DNA of 64,000 nt from G965230615 sp965230615 (GTDB taxonomy: Bacteria > Pseudomonadota > Gammaproteobacteria > HTCC5015): positions 2,604,001 through 2,668,000 of the forward strand of contig OZ246012.1 of NCBI GenBank assembly GCA_965230615.1, read 5' to 3'. Positions 63,890-64,000 of this stretch are shown here, piece after piece. A program made the translations under genes and the position numbers. The notes below the pieces were generated by a model, which worked only from the letters and a program-made list of their open reading frames with translations, ran no database searches and was not told the DNA's origin. The stretch's first letter is position 1. The number at the start of each line of letters is the position of its first letter.

Positions 63890-64000
63890 ATGAGCATTCA
63901 TTGGTTCCCCGGGCATATGCACAAAGCCCAAAAAGAAATTCAACAAACCTTGCCACAGGTTGATTTAATCATCGAGATTCTTGATGCGCGCCTGCCTTTT
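63890..64000 (+). CDS. ylqF: Ribosome biogenesis GTPase YlqF/RbgA (partial, N-terminus only)
   Basis: The first 37 codons are present and run off the window. They read MSIHWFPGHMHKAQKEIQ and then LIIEILDARLPF, the start of circularly permuted GTPases of the YlqF/RbgA group that act in late 50S assembly. The WFPGHM and LDARLP motifs are diagnostic. GAG lies about 8 bases before the ATG. It is divergent from DUF1415, 121 bases away. Confidence 0.88.
   Translation, partial: MSIHWFPGHMHKAQKEIQQTLPQVDLIIEILDARLPF

Noticed and set aside
1..64000. CRISPR array, tRNA/rRNA genes, insertion sequences, prophage
   Set aside because: Scanned by eye: no regularly spaced repeats, no tRNA cloverleaf or rRNA signature, no transposase, integrase or phage genes. 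A full tRNAscan-SE or CRISPR search was not possible.

Overview
The window looks like chromosomal core sequence from a free-living, respiring gammaproteobacterium, probably aquatic and near the Cellvibrionales/Pseudomonadales (inference from gene content and order; I could not compute a phylogeny). The order dsbA - cytochrome c4 - engB - small RNA - polA - thrB is the arrangement known from Pseudomonas. ubiE-ubiJ-ubiB, gmk-rpoZ-spoT, EfpL, RapA, YheS, DarP, RoxA and YqiA are typical gammaproteobacterial genes. I see no rRNA, tRNA, CRISPR array, insertion sequence or prophage.

Layout. 0-5 kb: envelope redox genes (dsbA, cytochrome c4), engB, a probable small RNA in the Spot 42/ErsA position, polA. 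5-10.5 kb: thrB, then a TRAP transporter whose membrane subunits (dctQM) and binding protein (dctP) lie on opposite strands, with an outer-membrane barrel and ogt between them. 10.5-20 kb: a long minus-strand block with uvrD, the ubiquinone genes ubiB/ubiJ/ubiE, then spoT, rpoZ and a guanylate kinase with a long acidic tail. 20-22 kb: a btaA-btaB pair for betaine lipid synthesis. 22-29 kb: diheme peroxidase-like lipoprotein and mgtE; efpL and tatD; sprT coupled to an unrecognised membrane protein. 29-32 kb: a Spy-like periplasmic protein divergent from a BaeS/BaeR-like two-component system, with a probable BaeR box between them. 32-33 kb: a poorly coding gap with small frames.

33-43 kb: spermidine-synthase-fold protein, a large TerB-domain membrane protein, rapA, ppnP, an MFS carrier, DUF3820 and a flavin monooxygenase. 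43-52 kb: a phospholipase D-like protein coupled to the ABC-F protein YheS, a zinc-ribbon/site-2-protease-like protein, several secreted proteins of unknown role, a pseudouridine synthase and a frameshifted NHL beta-propeller gene. 52-64 kb: a cold-shock protein with a long leader, a MATE pump, YqiA, an ABC exporter, a secreted HExxH protein, DarP, the ribosomal oxygenase RoxA, a small lipoprotein, a periplasmic ankyrin protein, a CNNM/CorC-type protein, DUF1415 and the start of a YlqF/RbgA GTPase.

Two themes run through the window. One is translation and ribosome upkeep: EngB, EfpL, RoxA, DarP, YheS, a pseudouridine synthase, YlqF and SpoT. The other is the envelope: DsbA, Spy/BaeSR, betaine lipid, TRAP and MATE/ABC transport. 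The least conventional items are the acidic Gmk tail, BtaAB in this lineage, the polA-engB RNA, the secreted HExxH protein and the TerB membrane protein.
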